This document shows, piece by piece, positions 1 through 11,887 of a stretch of DNA of 64,000 bases (positions are counted from its first letter, which is position 1; each line of letters begins with the position of its first letter). The position numbers and the translations under genes were made by a program. A model generated the notes under the pieces. That model did not search any database. It was given only the letters and a program-made list of their open reading frames with translations, and had not been told where the DNA came from. Source of the stretch: Megalonaias nervosa (lineage: Eukaryota; Mollusca; Bivalvia; Unionida; Unionidae); assembly GCA_016617855.1 (NCBI GenBank), contig JAECUM010000851.1, positions 62,001 to 126,000 of the forward strand, in the 5' to 3' direction.

Positions 1-3
1 TGG

Positions 4-430
4 TGTCAAGCATAAACACCAGTCAATATTGATACAAGATAAAGATGAAATGTTGAAAAAACTGGACAGTGGTGTTTCCGTGCAAAATGATGGAATGGTT
101 TTGACAATGTCGAAGTGATGGAATGGACTTGTCTGGCAGGATGGTAATGGACCAGGCTCAGTTATTTCATAAAGAACTTAAAGTAGAACATGAGTGTGAC
201 TCTAGTGAAGGATGGCTTCAAAGGTTCAAGAACGTTACGGAATTTCCATGCATAAAACCTGTGGAGAAAAATGGTCTGCAGACCACGAATGAGCTGCCAG
301 TATGTGGATAGATTTCAGTAGCTTGTAGTTGATGAGCACCACAGTCCTGAGTAGGTTATAATGCAGATGAAACTGCATTATATTGGCGATGCGTGGCCTT
401 GGTTGGTCAAGCAAAACTTGATATGGCAGG
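4..430 (+). pseudogene. Tigger/jerky-like (pogo superfamily) transposase remnant
   Basis: This is a broken DNA-transposon transposase that runs in from the left edge. Positions 4-90 translate to a CENP-B-type N-terminal helix-turn-helix (core LIQDKDEMLKKLDSGVSVQ). Positions 123-290 give the second DNA-binding module, including the characteristic phrase EGWLQRFKN. After a stop and a frame change, the start of the DDE catalytic domain appears at about 353-385 as YNADETALYWR, whose D is the first catalytic aspartate. The parts lie in different frames separated by stops, and the remaining catalytic residues are not recognisable beyond about 430. Family members cut and paste the element into TA sites in the nucleus. 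This copy cannot make a working enzyme. It could be related to the Tigger-type MITE at 31.56 kb, but that is inference. Confidence 0.75.
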
Positions 431-1014
431 GCTTTGGCAGACCTGCCAACCCTGACAAGTCCGTCTCAGTAAGGCAGTTGATTTTTCTCCATAAGATTGA
501 CCAGTTTTTAGTAAGGTGTAAAAAAGAAATCAATAACTGCTATTGTAAAGATGGAAAACGTAAATAAAAGTTTGACACAGCAACGATAAAAAAACATTAA
601 CTTCAACTGAAAAGTTAGTTTGTAAAGTATCCGTAGACTTTATTTACCACTAGTCCAGTTGTACAAACTTTAGTTCCAAACCCTATGCAACTCAATGGCT
701 TGTTGCCATCTCTCAACCTGACGTAATTCTTGGCAATTCTTTTTCCATTTCACATGACGATGGCAATCATATCTCCTGCCATGAGACATACTCAAATTGG
801 CACGTGATGTCCAATAAACGTAATTGTGTCCTTTCCAGCTTTTATTCACAAGAATCTGAATACTCCTTTTTATTCTTCGGTGTTGATTATTAACACCTTT
901 TTTAGAAGCTTATTTTCCCTTTCATCTTAAACATGCATCACTTTCTGGATGCTATTTTAAAAAAAATCTATAATCAATAGTTTGATCATGCAGACGGTTT
1001 GCATGAACAAATAG
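431..1014. other. No recognisable feature
   Basis: AT-rich sequence with no sustained coding frame. It may hold further eroded transposase, but no motif is readable. Confidence 0.4.
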
Positions 1015-1111
1015 TAGTCTGGTTCCCTGCTTTATATGCTCCCTCTGTTGCACTCCGCTATAGTATAGCGGAGTGCAACGCAGGGAGCATACTAAGCAGG
1101 GAACCAGACTA
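1015..1111. repeat. 97-bp near-perfect palindrome (foldback element)
   Basis: The sequence folds on itself around position 1063. The left arm starts TAGTCTGGTTCCCTGCTT and the right arm ends with its exact reverse complement. Across 48 bp per arm I count about four mismatches and almost no loop. The outer motif AGTCTGGTTCCCTG recurs singly at 1159-1172, and a variant (AGTCTGGTTGCCTG) lies at about 1399-1412. The motif therefore looks like the terminus of a small mobile foldback element or MITE. Confidence 0.8.
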
Positions 1112-3561
1112 GAACAAACAGGTACAGTTTAAAGTGTCTGGGGTGCTGCTGTAAAGCTAGTCTGGTTCCCTGACTAATTTTACTAATTCTAATATGAAAC
1201 CCGGATCCATACCAAACACGGGTGAACCAATTATCCGCATTTTTCGGCAACGATCATTTTTCCGTAGTTTTTGCTTGTATGCTAAAGTCCATATTTTAAG
1301 GGTAATTTTCGTAAGACTTACGGCAAAATTGTAAGAGTTGGCAGGTCTGCTTTTGGAACCAAGGGTGCCGGAAAATCGGTGGCTTACCTGTATTGATCAG
1401 TCTGGTTGCCTGGGAAACCTGAATGAGTATCACAAATGAAAAGAAAGCGGAACATAAAATATTGGAAATGTAAATTTGTACAGCAATGAACAGATAAAGA
1501 ATTAAGTTCCAATAATGAATAAGCACATACTTGTGAATTAAATAATCTAGAAATAAATAAACACTAAATCTGGAATAAATTCCTGATTGAACGTAATGCA
1601 TATCAGATTAACATTCGTAACTCAACAAATATGCAAAACAAATTAGGCTGGTAGTCCATTAATGACAGATGCTCTTATGCTCAATTTATCATGTTCGATA
1701 AATATGTATAAATTTTCCGGATATTACTATACCACCTCATACAAAATAAACAATGCACAACTTTTCATTCGTACAGATTCAGACATCAGCCAGTTATTGT
1801 AAGCATACCTTGTACAGTGGTACCAACTTCCACAAAATGTTATGGTCTTGATTGAACTAGCATCTTTCAAATGAACTTTTTTTAAAAATACTTGTCATAC
1901 CATACCCTAAAAAACAAATACTGTTTTCTTTTCTCTGTTTCTCTCTCTTCCTTTAACCCCCTAATTTTACCTTTAACCCCCTAATTTTAACATTTAATGC
2001 TATCAAACTTGTGCTTCTATCATTTTACCTTAAACCTATCTAGATTCACTAACATGCACAGGTGCATAACAGCACATAATTCTAGACAGAGGGTGCAGCA
2101 GCACAAACATATGAACAGACTGAAATTTTTTCTTGAATATTTGTAAATTTTGAGCATATAAAATCTGGCTGAAAACTAAACTGCAAATTTTTTTTTTAAA
2201 ATTGGGACCATTTTTTAACACTTTGAATGGTCTTTCTTTTAGCTCTGGGAATGGGTTGATTATACACTGTGGGCATCTGAGGAATTTGGGTTATTGAGAA
2301 AAGGAGCACAACCCACTAATTTTGGATGGAGAAAAATGGAGACTACCAATGCATTTCCCAGGGGTGATTTTCTTCACCTTTACACTTCCTCTTTTACAGC
2401 ATGAACGTGTATATTTGATTCTTGAATGATAATGGGATAGTAACACAAGATAATGGGATAGTAACATAAGATGGGCTTAAAGTTTCATCAGTGCTACAAA
2501 TGCATGCTTTTTGAGTTCAGAAATATATTCATCAAGCAATGTAGAACAATGGACTTGGGGGGAACAGTCCCTCTCCCCCTCCCAATATTCAATAAATTCC
2601 ATTATATTTTGTCATATACCCCCCACCCCAACTCCTCAAAAAATCCCGACAGATGCACATGAGATCTGGGTCTATGTGTCATATTTGGGCTTGACGTGTA
2701 AACAAGAACATATATGATACATGTTGTCAGGTCTTTCAACAGAATTTCAGGTTAAAGTCTTGTACTCTTCACTTCCAGAACTCAGAATCCCCCTGCTCCA
2801 GAATTTTCTGTTTTTGTTCATGTATTTATTTAAATATTAACTTAATGAAAAATTCATTTAATTTCAAAGAGTATTTATTATTGTATTTTGTATTTCATTA
2901 TTTGTTTTAAAAATATTTGTTTATATTGCCATGAACTGAGGAGAACTAATGTGGAAAGCTTAATGATATTGCATAACTGATTATAAATATTAGAATTACA
3001 TACTTCGGATTCTCTGGAAAATTTCTTAATTTACCTTTTAGTGAATTTAAAGTGTCATTAAGACATTAAAAATATCTGAAGCAGTCCTGGAATTCAAAAC
3101 ATGGAATTTCAGGATTCAAAAGATCTAATATCCCAAAACTGGCATAAAAATATAAATAAATCTCGGTAATATCAAGATAGCTTTACTTAAAAAGAGACAA
3201 ATAATCTTAGGATGGCACAATGACACTTTTTAAGAGAAGAAAATTTCTCTTTTACTCATCTTTTCCAACTGTGCTCTGCATTTTGCAGTAGTTTCCACTT
3301 TTTACATTCCACATGGTAATTGTTCATATACTTAGGTTATGTATACAAATATATTTCTTTACAAAATATTTCACAAGAATAAAAAGCAATTTTTTTTACT
3401 CCTAAGAAAATTTCATGAAAAGACTAAAGTGATAAGATTGTAAAAAAATATTCAATCAAAGGCATATAGAGCTTATTGTTTATTATTTTATACACAACAA
3501 CATTTTGGAACAAGATTAAATTGTTCACAGATGCACAATAAAGAATAGAGAAAGGGATTCT
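1112..3561. other. AT-rich non-coding stretch
   Basis: No gene is seen. It holds two further copies of the palindrome's end motif (1159 and 1399), a short direct duplication of CCTTTAACCCCCTAATTTTA at about 1951-1990, and homopolymer-rich sequence. All open frames are short and have no family resemblance. Confidence 0.5.
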
Positions 3562-3708
3562 GACTTAATGCAAACAGAGCATCATGCTAATTAACCAACG
3601 GGAAAGCACCGACTTGATGCAAACAAGGCATAATGCTAATTAACCAATGGGAAAGCACTGACCTGATGCAAACATGGCATCATGCTAATTAACCAATGGG
3701 AAAGCATC
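3562..3708. repeat. Three tandem copies of a 49-bp unit with POU/homeodomain-like sites
   Basis: Units begin at 3562, 3611 and 3660 with an exact 49-bp step. Each contains ATGCAAAC, which resembles the octamer half recognised by POU proteins, and ATGCTAATTAAC, which carries a homeodomain TAAT core. The three copies differ by only a few substitutions. Whether it has a regulatory role is unknown; the clustering of sites may simply follow from the tandem duplication. Confidence 0.8.
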
Positions 3709-4612
3709 TAGCTCTGAATAATGAAAACAATATGATGGCTTCCACAGAGGACTAGGTGTACATAATACTTAAGCAAAATAAAGTAATGAATAGAAATTAG
3801 GTAAATAACTGTACGTGAAATACTTTGATGTAGCTGCATCTATGGGGTTATTGTAACTCAATAAGGGATATGTAAATATGTAAAAATGAATATATTTTTG
3901 GTCATAATACTGCGCACGACCAGCAATATTGGTAATAAACATTATGTTCATAAGGTTGATTTATTTTCCCAATTTACAAAACAAAATATAGCCCCTTTGG
4001 ACAGCTATTACAACTTTACCTCAAAAAGCTGAACAATTCACTTTGTGACCCTTAACTCTTAGATCCTTCACTCCTGAGGAAGTTCTGCGATGGTGATACT
4101 GGTTTAAAGTCTAACACACAAGAAAGTTTTTTCCTACATACATTATCATATTAGCTATATGCTCTTGACCTTTGACCTTTTCACCTGCACATCTGTAGTA
4201 ATATTTTTATATCCCATGGTAATATCTTATCATCCATGGCAACAGTAGACAGTACTGCTAGATTCAAAAAGATCACCAACCACCTAAAAATTTAGACCCC
4301 GATTTTACTCCTGAACAATAGTCTTCTTGTCAACTGAAGCACGCTGATGCAACCAGCAATGTACAAAATACTATTAAGGATACTACAGAAGTCACTTGAA
4401 CAGGACAATTAGGTCTGTGACCTACTTTCTAGAGCTACCCTCTTTTATAATAGATTTCAAAGTAAGATACTGAAATAATTCAGCGGCAGAAAAATGATAT
4501 AGCCCCATACTACTTTTATCACCAGAGCAACAGTAACACTTTTGGAACTACTTTTTTCACATTTAGGAAATTTATCTACTCTTATGCATGTTATTCAAAC
4601 CTGCCATATGTA
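3709..4612. other. Non-coding stretch
   Basis: No gene or repeat family is recognised apart from a DR1-like site at 4166-4178. AT-rich. Confidence 0.45.
4166..4178 (-). promoter_or_regulatory. DR1 nuclear-receptor-type motif
   Basis: TGACCTTTGACCT is a perfect direct repeat of AGGTCA half-sites spaced by one base on the minus strand. HNF4, RXR heterodimers and COUP-TF bind such sites. Function here is unproven; a 13-bp match can arise by chance. Confidence 0.3.
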
Positions 4613-4867
4613 AGACTAACTTTTTTTACATTTTATATATTTGGAAATTCATTCATTGCACTTTCAGAAGCTGGTATTGTCTAGTCTGGCAAAATTCATT
4701 TTCCCTATTTTAATAGCTGCCAAGGATAGTGTACTTTAGTCAGTCACATTACATCAAAGTAGCATAGAGGTATGCCAGCATTCTCTCCAGTGTGCATTTT
4801 TTAAATGCAAACAACTTCACCTTACATATGTCACTCTCTCAAAAGTACATAACTGGTGAGCGCCCCC
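4613..4867 (-). mobile_element. Truncated copy of the GGTGGCGCTC MITE
   Basis: This matches, in reverse orientation, the 650-bp MITE found complete at 57542-58193 and 58910-59561. It keeps the end that reads GAGCGCCCCC at 4858-4867. It has lost about 105 bp internally (the join is near 4740) and everything left of about 4613. It forms one end of a MITE-spacer-MITE block. Confidence 0.8.
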
Positions 4868-5586
4868 TTAAAGAGCACATAGGTATTATTATTATATGAT
4901 TTAATTTTGATTGTATGGCTGAAATATATAAGTCGCAAGCATCAAAACAGTCCTTTTGAATAATTCTCCTGTATTTCCCCCCACAGAACAGTATTTATTA
5001 GTGTCAGAGTCTCAAACAAGTACAGCCCCCCACCTTACTTATGATAAAAAGTGAGCTATTTTTAAAATGCGCATTACATTTTGTCAACATAACAACCAGT
5101 GTTATGCTGAAAGACAGAAATCTGAAACTAGCCATAATTATTCCTGAGATGTCAACAATAGATTTTCAAGTTTGAAAAGGGATGGAATAGATGAGATTCA
5201 TAAAGGTCAAAGGTCAAAGGGTAAAATATTTGCTTATTGTTTAATATGGAAGAAACCAAATTTGCTTTGTCATTTATTTTTTAATTTCATTGCAAATAAA
5301 TTAAAAGAAACATTTTCACTATAAATTTCTTTTACTTAATGAAACAGTTTTAAATTTAAGTTGACTTTATTCCTATATTTTAAGACTTCTAATTTCCCCA
5401 TAATTAAGATCACTACTCACACAAACATGCCTCATGGCAAATTATGTAAGCAAGAGCAAAATAAGCATAATTAGCTTATTTTCATGCATAAAATCAATGT
5501 TAATGTACCATTTCATTCAGAACATCATACATAGTGATATGAAAATAAGAACAATAATTGCATAAATTTTTATAGTTGTTTTAAGG
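4868..5586 (-). repeat. Spacer of the MITE-spacer-MITE block, inverted copy of 58194-58909
   Basis: The reverse complement of this segment aligns along its length with 58194-58909. Both copies hold the same landmarks: a G-run next to a motif that includes CTGTACTTGTTTGAGAC, a DR1 site, and TTGCCATGAGGCATGTTTGTG. No coding frame is evident. Because it moves together with its flanking MITEs, it behaves as the interior of a larger composite element. Confidence 0.8.
5204..5216 (+). promoter_or_regulatory. DR1 nuclear-receptor-type motif in the duplicated spacer
   Basis: AGGTCAAAGGTCA is a perfect DR1, followed by a partial third half-site. It is conserved in the inverted copy at 58564-58576. Binding is not demonstrated. 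Confidence 0.35.
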
Positions 5587-6236
5587 TGGCACTCAACAGT
5601 TTCGTATTTTGCATAGGGTTAGAATTTTAAAGAAAAAGAATTTCCCTGGGTTTCCTCATTGGTTATACTGGGTATTTAAAAAAGACCTTGTATATCTTAG
5701 GTATTGTACAAAGAACCTTTAATTCCCTTTATTTTGGTGTGATTAATTGATGGGTGTAATATGGGTTATAGAGTATACAGCTTGGCCTTACTCCAGATGT
5801 GCACCTTTCAAAAAAGTGCTAGCACCACTTGGTCATTTTCACTTCCTGAACTTCAGAGATAAATTGTAAAAAAAAAAAAGAGCCAATAATTTTTACATTT
5901 TATATATTTGGTAATTCACTCATTGCACTTTCAGAAGCTGGTATTGTCTAGTCTGGCAAAATTCATTTTCCCTATTTTAATAGCTGCAAAGGATAGTGTA
6001 CTTTAGACAAATTCGGGCTGATTTTTGGAGCACAATGGAGCAGTCATTTTAGTTAGCAGTGTGCTAAGATCATTTACAATTTCCAAAAGTACAATATCCA
6101 AAGAAATGTCAGTCACATAACATCAAAGCAGCATAGAGGTATGCCAACATTCTCTCCACTGTGCATGTTTTAAATGCAAACAACTTCACCTTACACATGT
6201 CTCTCTCACAAAAGTACATAACTGGTGAGAGCCCCC
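5587..6236 (-). mobile_element. Full-length GGTGGCGCTC MITE, copy at 5.6 kb
   Basis: A non-autonomous element of about 650 bp. Its ends are GGTGGCACTCAACAG at 5587 and GAGAGCCCCC at 6227-6236, which are imperfect inverted repeats of each other. It aligns in reverse with the copies at 56.4, 57.5 and 58.9 kb. It has no coding capacity. The AA before and TT after the element hint at a TTAA-like target, but the copies do not agree, so the superfamily is left open. Confidence 0.85.
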
Positions 6237-8054
6237 TTATTTTTTTCTTCTGCTCCTTCTTTTTCCCTCCCTTCCTCTCCCTCCAGAATAAACATATCAA
6301 CTACAGATCCTCTAGTTCACATTTATGCATTGTGGTGCCATCAAGAAATGCCTAAAAACAAACTCCAGACAGCAAAAAGCAGCCTTCAAGTATAAACTTT
6401 TTTTTATAGTTTTCTACATGAATTATGGAAACTTTCAGTAAATAAACTACATGATTTGTTGCTAAGTTATCTGCAACTTGTACAGTATTGTATCATATTG
6501 TATACCTGTAATACTCTATGACAAACAGTACATATTTTTAAAACAAATACTTCTGATCAATTATAAAAGTTCAAATTTTTAAGTAGCAATTTTAACTCAT
6601 GACACAGTAGGGTTTGAAAACGATGTATATAAAGGGTGTTGACTGCAAACCAAAATTAAGTGACAATTAAAAAAAAAACGGATGCAGCCTTGCTACTGAA
6701 CTGAAAGATTGCCAAGGTCATGCAAAAATTCATATCTGAATGTAGAAAAACAAAATAAAGAATGAAAATGCTCACAAGCAAAGTCCAAATCATTAAAATC
6801 TTTTGTTTAAAGATGATACTCTCTGAAGTCTGTCAGATATAATTGCCTGGTGATGTTTCTAAACATTACCCCACCACAATAGTATTGATCTGAACATGGA
6901 ATGAGTTTTAAAAAATAACAATTTTTGTACGAATGTAGCAATCATTGTGATAAAAGAAACAATAATATATACTAGCTAAATCTGTAAAATGCCACTGTCC
7001 CAAAATTACATGTATTGAAAAATTTAGGAACTCCTTTTATCAATGTAGTAATGCAACTGCTAATTGTATTTACACCGACTCAAGAAAATCCAAGCAAATC
7101 AACGGTTTGCCATTTAAAAATATTTCAAAAAAAAGAACATCTATGGGTTTTTTGTGGATATACTCAAATATTTCACTTGTAAAGTGGAAACATTTTATAT
7201 GGTCACAAGCGACACAACTTGGCTACTCAAAAGATGTAGATCCTTCACCATTGTTTTCTTTCCATACAATTGTAGTATCCATTGGCAAATTGTACAATGA
7301 TATGGCTTACTTTATAAACAGTCCCATTTCCTTAACATTGTTGCTACTGGTCAATAGCCACTGGTACTGAATTAACAAAAATATTCACAGCTTATGGTCA
7401 ACACATGCCCAAATTCAATGAACTACCTTCTGACTACAGCTAAATAAAATGTAGGCATGAAACGTGGAACACTGACCATGTCATGAAACTGATGGGCTCC
7501 AGAGGCCGAAAATGAATGCAACTTTCTACCCAACACCAGAAGCTGACAATGAATGTAACTATTTCTATCCAACACCAGTGCTGTGGAATCAGCTCTCATC
7601 CAAAGAAAAATATCTCTCACCCAAATTAAATGAAGAAAATTTGAATGCATCCAAAGACTTAAACTGCATGATTTATAAAAATACTGAAAATGGACAACAA
7701 GTCTGCAGTTTGAGTCTAACTTAAATCTGATACAATGCATCAATCAACAAGTTTCTATTATGTAAACAGTGCACTCTCCTTGAATTTGAAAAAGCATTGT
7801 TTTATCCTATACTAGAATATTAATGAAATATAACTGACTCCAAAATTAATCCATATCATTTCTGGAGGTATTATCCAAAACTGACCTACCACAATACTCT
7901 GGCAACAACCATGACACACAACACTTTCAAGTTTACCTGCAACCATGACAACAACATTGTGATAATCACAACAATAACCTTAAACAAAATTATTCCGGCT
8001 CATCTTTTCATAATGGTATCTTCAACCTTCATAGAATAACTCAAACATTTTTTC
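6237..8054. other. AT-rich non-coding stretch
   Basis: Starts with a polypyrimidine run (about 6240-6285). A short imperfect duplication (CCAACACCAG phrases) lies at about 7529-7578. No gene is recognised; open frames are short and unlike any known family. Confidence 0.45.
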
Positions 8055-8182
8055 CAAATATCAGTATTTTGTTGTTTCTTTGGATACACGACATTCCAAA
8101 TATCAGTATTTTGTTGTTTCTCTGGCTACATGACACAACTATCAGTATTTTGTTATTTCTTTGTCTACATGATATTCCAAAA
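8055..8182. repeat. Three copies of a roughly 40-bp tandem unit
   Basis: The phrase TATCAGTATTTTGTT recurs at 8060, 8101 and 8140, followed each time by TTTCTYTGNCTACATGA-like sequence. Confidence 0.75.
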
Positions 8183-9468
8183 TTTTTTAATAAAAAAAAT
8201 CCATTTCATTAACTACGGAACAAGATTCACCCTATGATGCATGTGCTTCTCTAACACTAAAGTAATGCGTATTACTGCAGAGTGTTCAGGGTTCATTCAT
8301 TAAATGTACGACATGTAGAATCTGCAATAAATGTTGAAATAATTTGCCATTTCAATTGTGTTATTCCTATAATGTAACAGTATGATTAATATGCTTATTT
8401 TTATAATAAGTTATTAACTGAGTATTACAAAATATTGGCCCTTGTTTGTGTGGATCAGAATGCCCTTAGTCATCTTGTACCACATGACCCCGAGTCCAAT
8501 ATTTCTCAATACAGTTAACAACCTATACTTACCAATTAAATAAAAAGGCTTTCCTCTCTTTTCATATTATAGTGCCTCCAATTACTTTCTACCATTTAAA
8601 TGCACCCTGTAATTAGACAAAATAATAAAAAGTAATGTGTATGTATGTATTCGGCTTTACAGCACATCAGCACAATCCTGGTTATTTCGTGTTGATGAAA
8701 AGTGAAGTTCTAAAAATGTAAGGGTAATAAACAAATTCACTGAATTTTTGTCCATTCCCGAGGTCACAAAAGTTCACAATACATCTATGACCTTTAAGAC
8801 GGAGCTGTGATGTTACCAAGCAGATACTGAAATTAACAAAGAAAGGCAAATGTTTCTAAAACCTAAAATATTGAACTTGAAAGACCCCAAAGACGTAGTA
8901 TGCAATACACATTTTGGTGTCAGTAAGACCCCCAATGATGAAGTATGCAATACACATTTTTTTTTGTCATTATGGCTCTTGCACACACTGTATCCAGGCG
9001 AGGTCAGCGTGTTCCAAAATGTTCATTTCCGGAAACAGGTTCTTCATATTCAGTTAAATTTTCAACATTGTAAAGTGTAAAGTCTCCCTTAACAAGCAAT
9101 CAGAAAATAATTTTTCATCTGAAAATCTGCAAATGAATGAAAATAAATATTTACAATGGTCAGCAGGTTTTAGTGGTCAGCATTGTAGCACAAACCATAA
9201 CACGCTATATTCTTGGCACAATTAAAACATAAACCTAGAAATAATGTTATAACTTGATTTCAAATTCACCCGAATGAATTTAAAGACATTGCCCATCATA
9301 AATTCTCACTGAATGAATCCAATTCATTCTTGCTTCTCTCGAGCCCTCACATAAAAGTGTTCTAAGTGGATCTGTCATACTATTCTGCTGGTCAAGTTTT
9401 CATGGCAACAAAACAATCATTCTCATTCTTTCGATCAAGTATCTACCATCTGTACTCGCTTATAAGGA
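8183..9468. other. AT-rich non-coding stretch
   Basis: Contains a direct duplication around GTATGCAATACACATTTT (about 8899 and 8943). Otherwise no feature is recognised. Confidence 0.45.
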
Positions 9469-9650
9469 GTCTAACTGCAAACAACTCCTGACCTGCCGTT
9501 GCGTGATGTGCCTAAAGATCAGGGTCTATGTTGTTTGTTCCACTGATAACTCCTAACAACCTGCACAGACCCAGATCTGCCAGTGCATTATGCAATAGTA
9601 GATCTGGGTCTGTGCAGTCTGCAGTTAGACTCTTCTTATAATCTAGTATA
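9469..9650. mobile_element. Palindromic MITE (TATAAG...AGTCTAACTGCA), copy 1
   Basis: The outer arms read AGTCTAACTGCAAAC on the left and, on the right, GTCTGCAGTTAGACT followed by CTTATA. Inside sits a second hairpin at 9561-9616 with perfect 16-bp arms GCACAGACCCAGATCT and AGATCTGGGTCTGTGC. Related copies lie at about 22.2 and 40.5 kb. Non-coding; the superfamily is not assigned. Confidence 0.75.
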
Positions 9651-11038
9651 TATGGTAAATTTCTACATTTAATCAGGTGTTACCGTTAAAGGAACATATT
9701 CTTTTCCTTGACTAGAATGGCACTTGTACTGAATTCAACTTCTTGCTAAAAACAGACCATGACATCACCATGCCCAGCTGCCGCCATATTGTTTTCAGAC
9801 AAAGCACCTAGAGATGCTTAGAAACATGTCGTAATTCACGACATACAGGCAAAAATAAAGTTGTTTTTATTTGCTCTTCCCTCAATATGTAATGTTTTGA
9901 TATATTCTACTATAATATACGAGTGTGTACAGTAATAATTTTGTACATTTCTTTGTCATCCTTTTGTATTGTTTTGAAATCTACGTTGAGTAAAGCTGTT
10001 GTACGTACACATTAAAGGAATATATATACATATATATATACATATATGTGTGTGTGTGTGTGTGTCCTAAAAGAATGTGTTGAAACCAGTAATATTCATT
10101 TATATCTACTTTGTTTCCTTTTCAGTTAGCTTTTATGTGTAAAATGTGTATCATTTTAAGGGTGACTCGTCATTAGGGACAGCAGTTTTTGTATTGTTGT
10201 TTCCATCAATACATGCATACAATTATACTTCCCGACAAAATGTAATTGTATATATCTTTTAATTAAGAAAATATATTATCCACGTAGTATAAATATAATC
10301 AACTAGTGCTGCTCTTTTCAACACCATAACTCTAATGAACATAATGCATTCTTTTATGTTCTAAACTGTCATTCAAAATTACAATTTGTTTGTAAAACAG
10401 ACATTGAAATAAACATATAAATTTTCTCTCCTTTTTTTCTTAACTTTGTTACCGATTAACACATCAGAATCAGAAAAGGTTAATAAAATCACTAATGCAT
10501 AATACAACAAAAAAAGAAAACCAAGAAAAAACCCAAAAAACCCAAAACAAACATGATACATTGTTTGTTTTTAAACATATGGAATATATATGCAGCATTT
10601 CTAGATTCTATATGCATAATATCACATCAACTAAGCAGAGCGTAATTTTATGCGCTAAACAAAATATAAGAAATAGTCAATTTCCTACATACATCCCTCT
10701 CTATTTTTATGTTAAAACATGAATCACATATAAGAATACTTCATAGATATTATTTAATTGGGGTGGGGAGGGGGGGCAGGAGCTGGCAGTTCCCTTGGAA
10801 TTTTCATCTCAAAATATGCAGGGTATATCTTTCGGTGATGAAATACAAGGATATTGTGTATTATACTGTTCTAGAAGATTCATCAAATTTGATTATATGA
10901 TTTATGCAGTCTGCAGGCTTTAGCACCACTGTAACTAAATACTGGAATGCATATCTATATTCAGATGAACAAATTTAACGCCTGGTACATGGTTTTCAGT
11001 AAGAACAATAACAAGAATAATAACACGGAAAAGAAGAC
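9651..11038. other. Non-coding flank with a TA/TG microsatellite
   Basis: A (TA)n-(TG)n run lies at about 10020-10066 and a G-run near 10760-10780. No gene is recognised. The stretch ends at the proposed left terminus of the EnSpm-like element. Confidence 0.5.
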
Positions 11039-11049
11039 CCCTGCGAATG

Positions 11050-11390
11050 GAGTTCTTGAAATTATGAACAGTTCATGAACTTTATGAACTATTCTTGAAT
11101 TGAACATGAAACGTTCTTGAAATCGTTTTTTGGGTGTTCATGAACTACAGTTCCTGAACAGTTCATGAATAACTTTAAGAACAAATGAAGTACAATTCAA
11201 GAACAATAATACATCACAAGAGTCCAAGAACTGTTCTTAAATGAGTTCATGAACATGTCAAGATCAGTTAATGTACTAAAATGAAATTTAATTAGTTCAT
11301 AAAAAAACTCATGAATAGTTCTTGACAGAATTCTGGAACATGTCAAGAACAGTTAAAGAACTAAACAAATGGCAATTAAATTCACGCAAA
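11050..11390. repeat. Left subterminal repeat region of the EnSpm-like element
   Basis: Irregularly spaced direct and inverted copies of GTTCATGAAC, GTTCTTGAA and TCAAGAAC (for example at about 11066, 11133 and 11245). The same words crowd the right end at 18.95-19.36 kb and are not seen in such density elsewhere in the window. Confidence 0.7.
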
Positions 11391-11887
11391 AATAGCTGAA
11401 AAGTTTATGATATTATTTGGAAACAAATCAGGAATAGTTTAAGCACACAAAACTTGCAGCTGAAATAACTGAAAACTTCATAAAAATTTACGTTCATTTG
11501 ATTTTGAATACAGCATCATTCAATGAAAGAGATTATTTTTGTCATAAACGTAACCTTTTAAACTGCAAGCTCACTCCCTGATTTCAATATTACTTAAAAT
11601 GAAATGTTCTAGGCAATTATAAAACCAGAGGATGACTGAAAAAGATGACAAAAGGAGCAAGAATCTAATATGTAATTCTGTATGGCCTTAGAGTTAGCAA
11701 AATAATGAAATCAGAAATCAGTAATATTATATCCATGCAACTCATGCTCTATGATTCTCACATACATGCAAAGTAACCCCTAGCACATGATACTGTCTTA
11801 TAATTCCTATTTAAAGATGGAATGTCCATGATGATTTGACATTTTTACAACATAAGTCTCTGCTGCTTGATTTGGCTGGGAGTTTGT

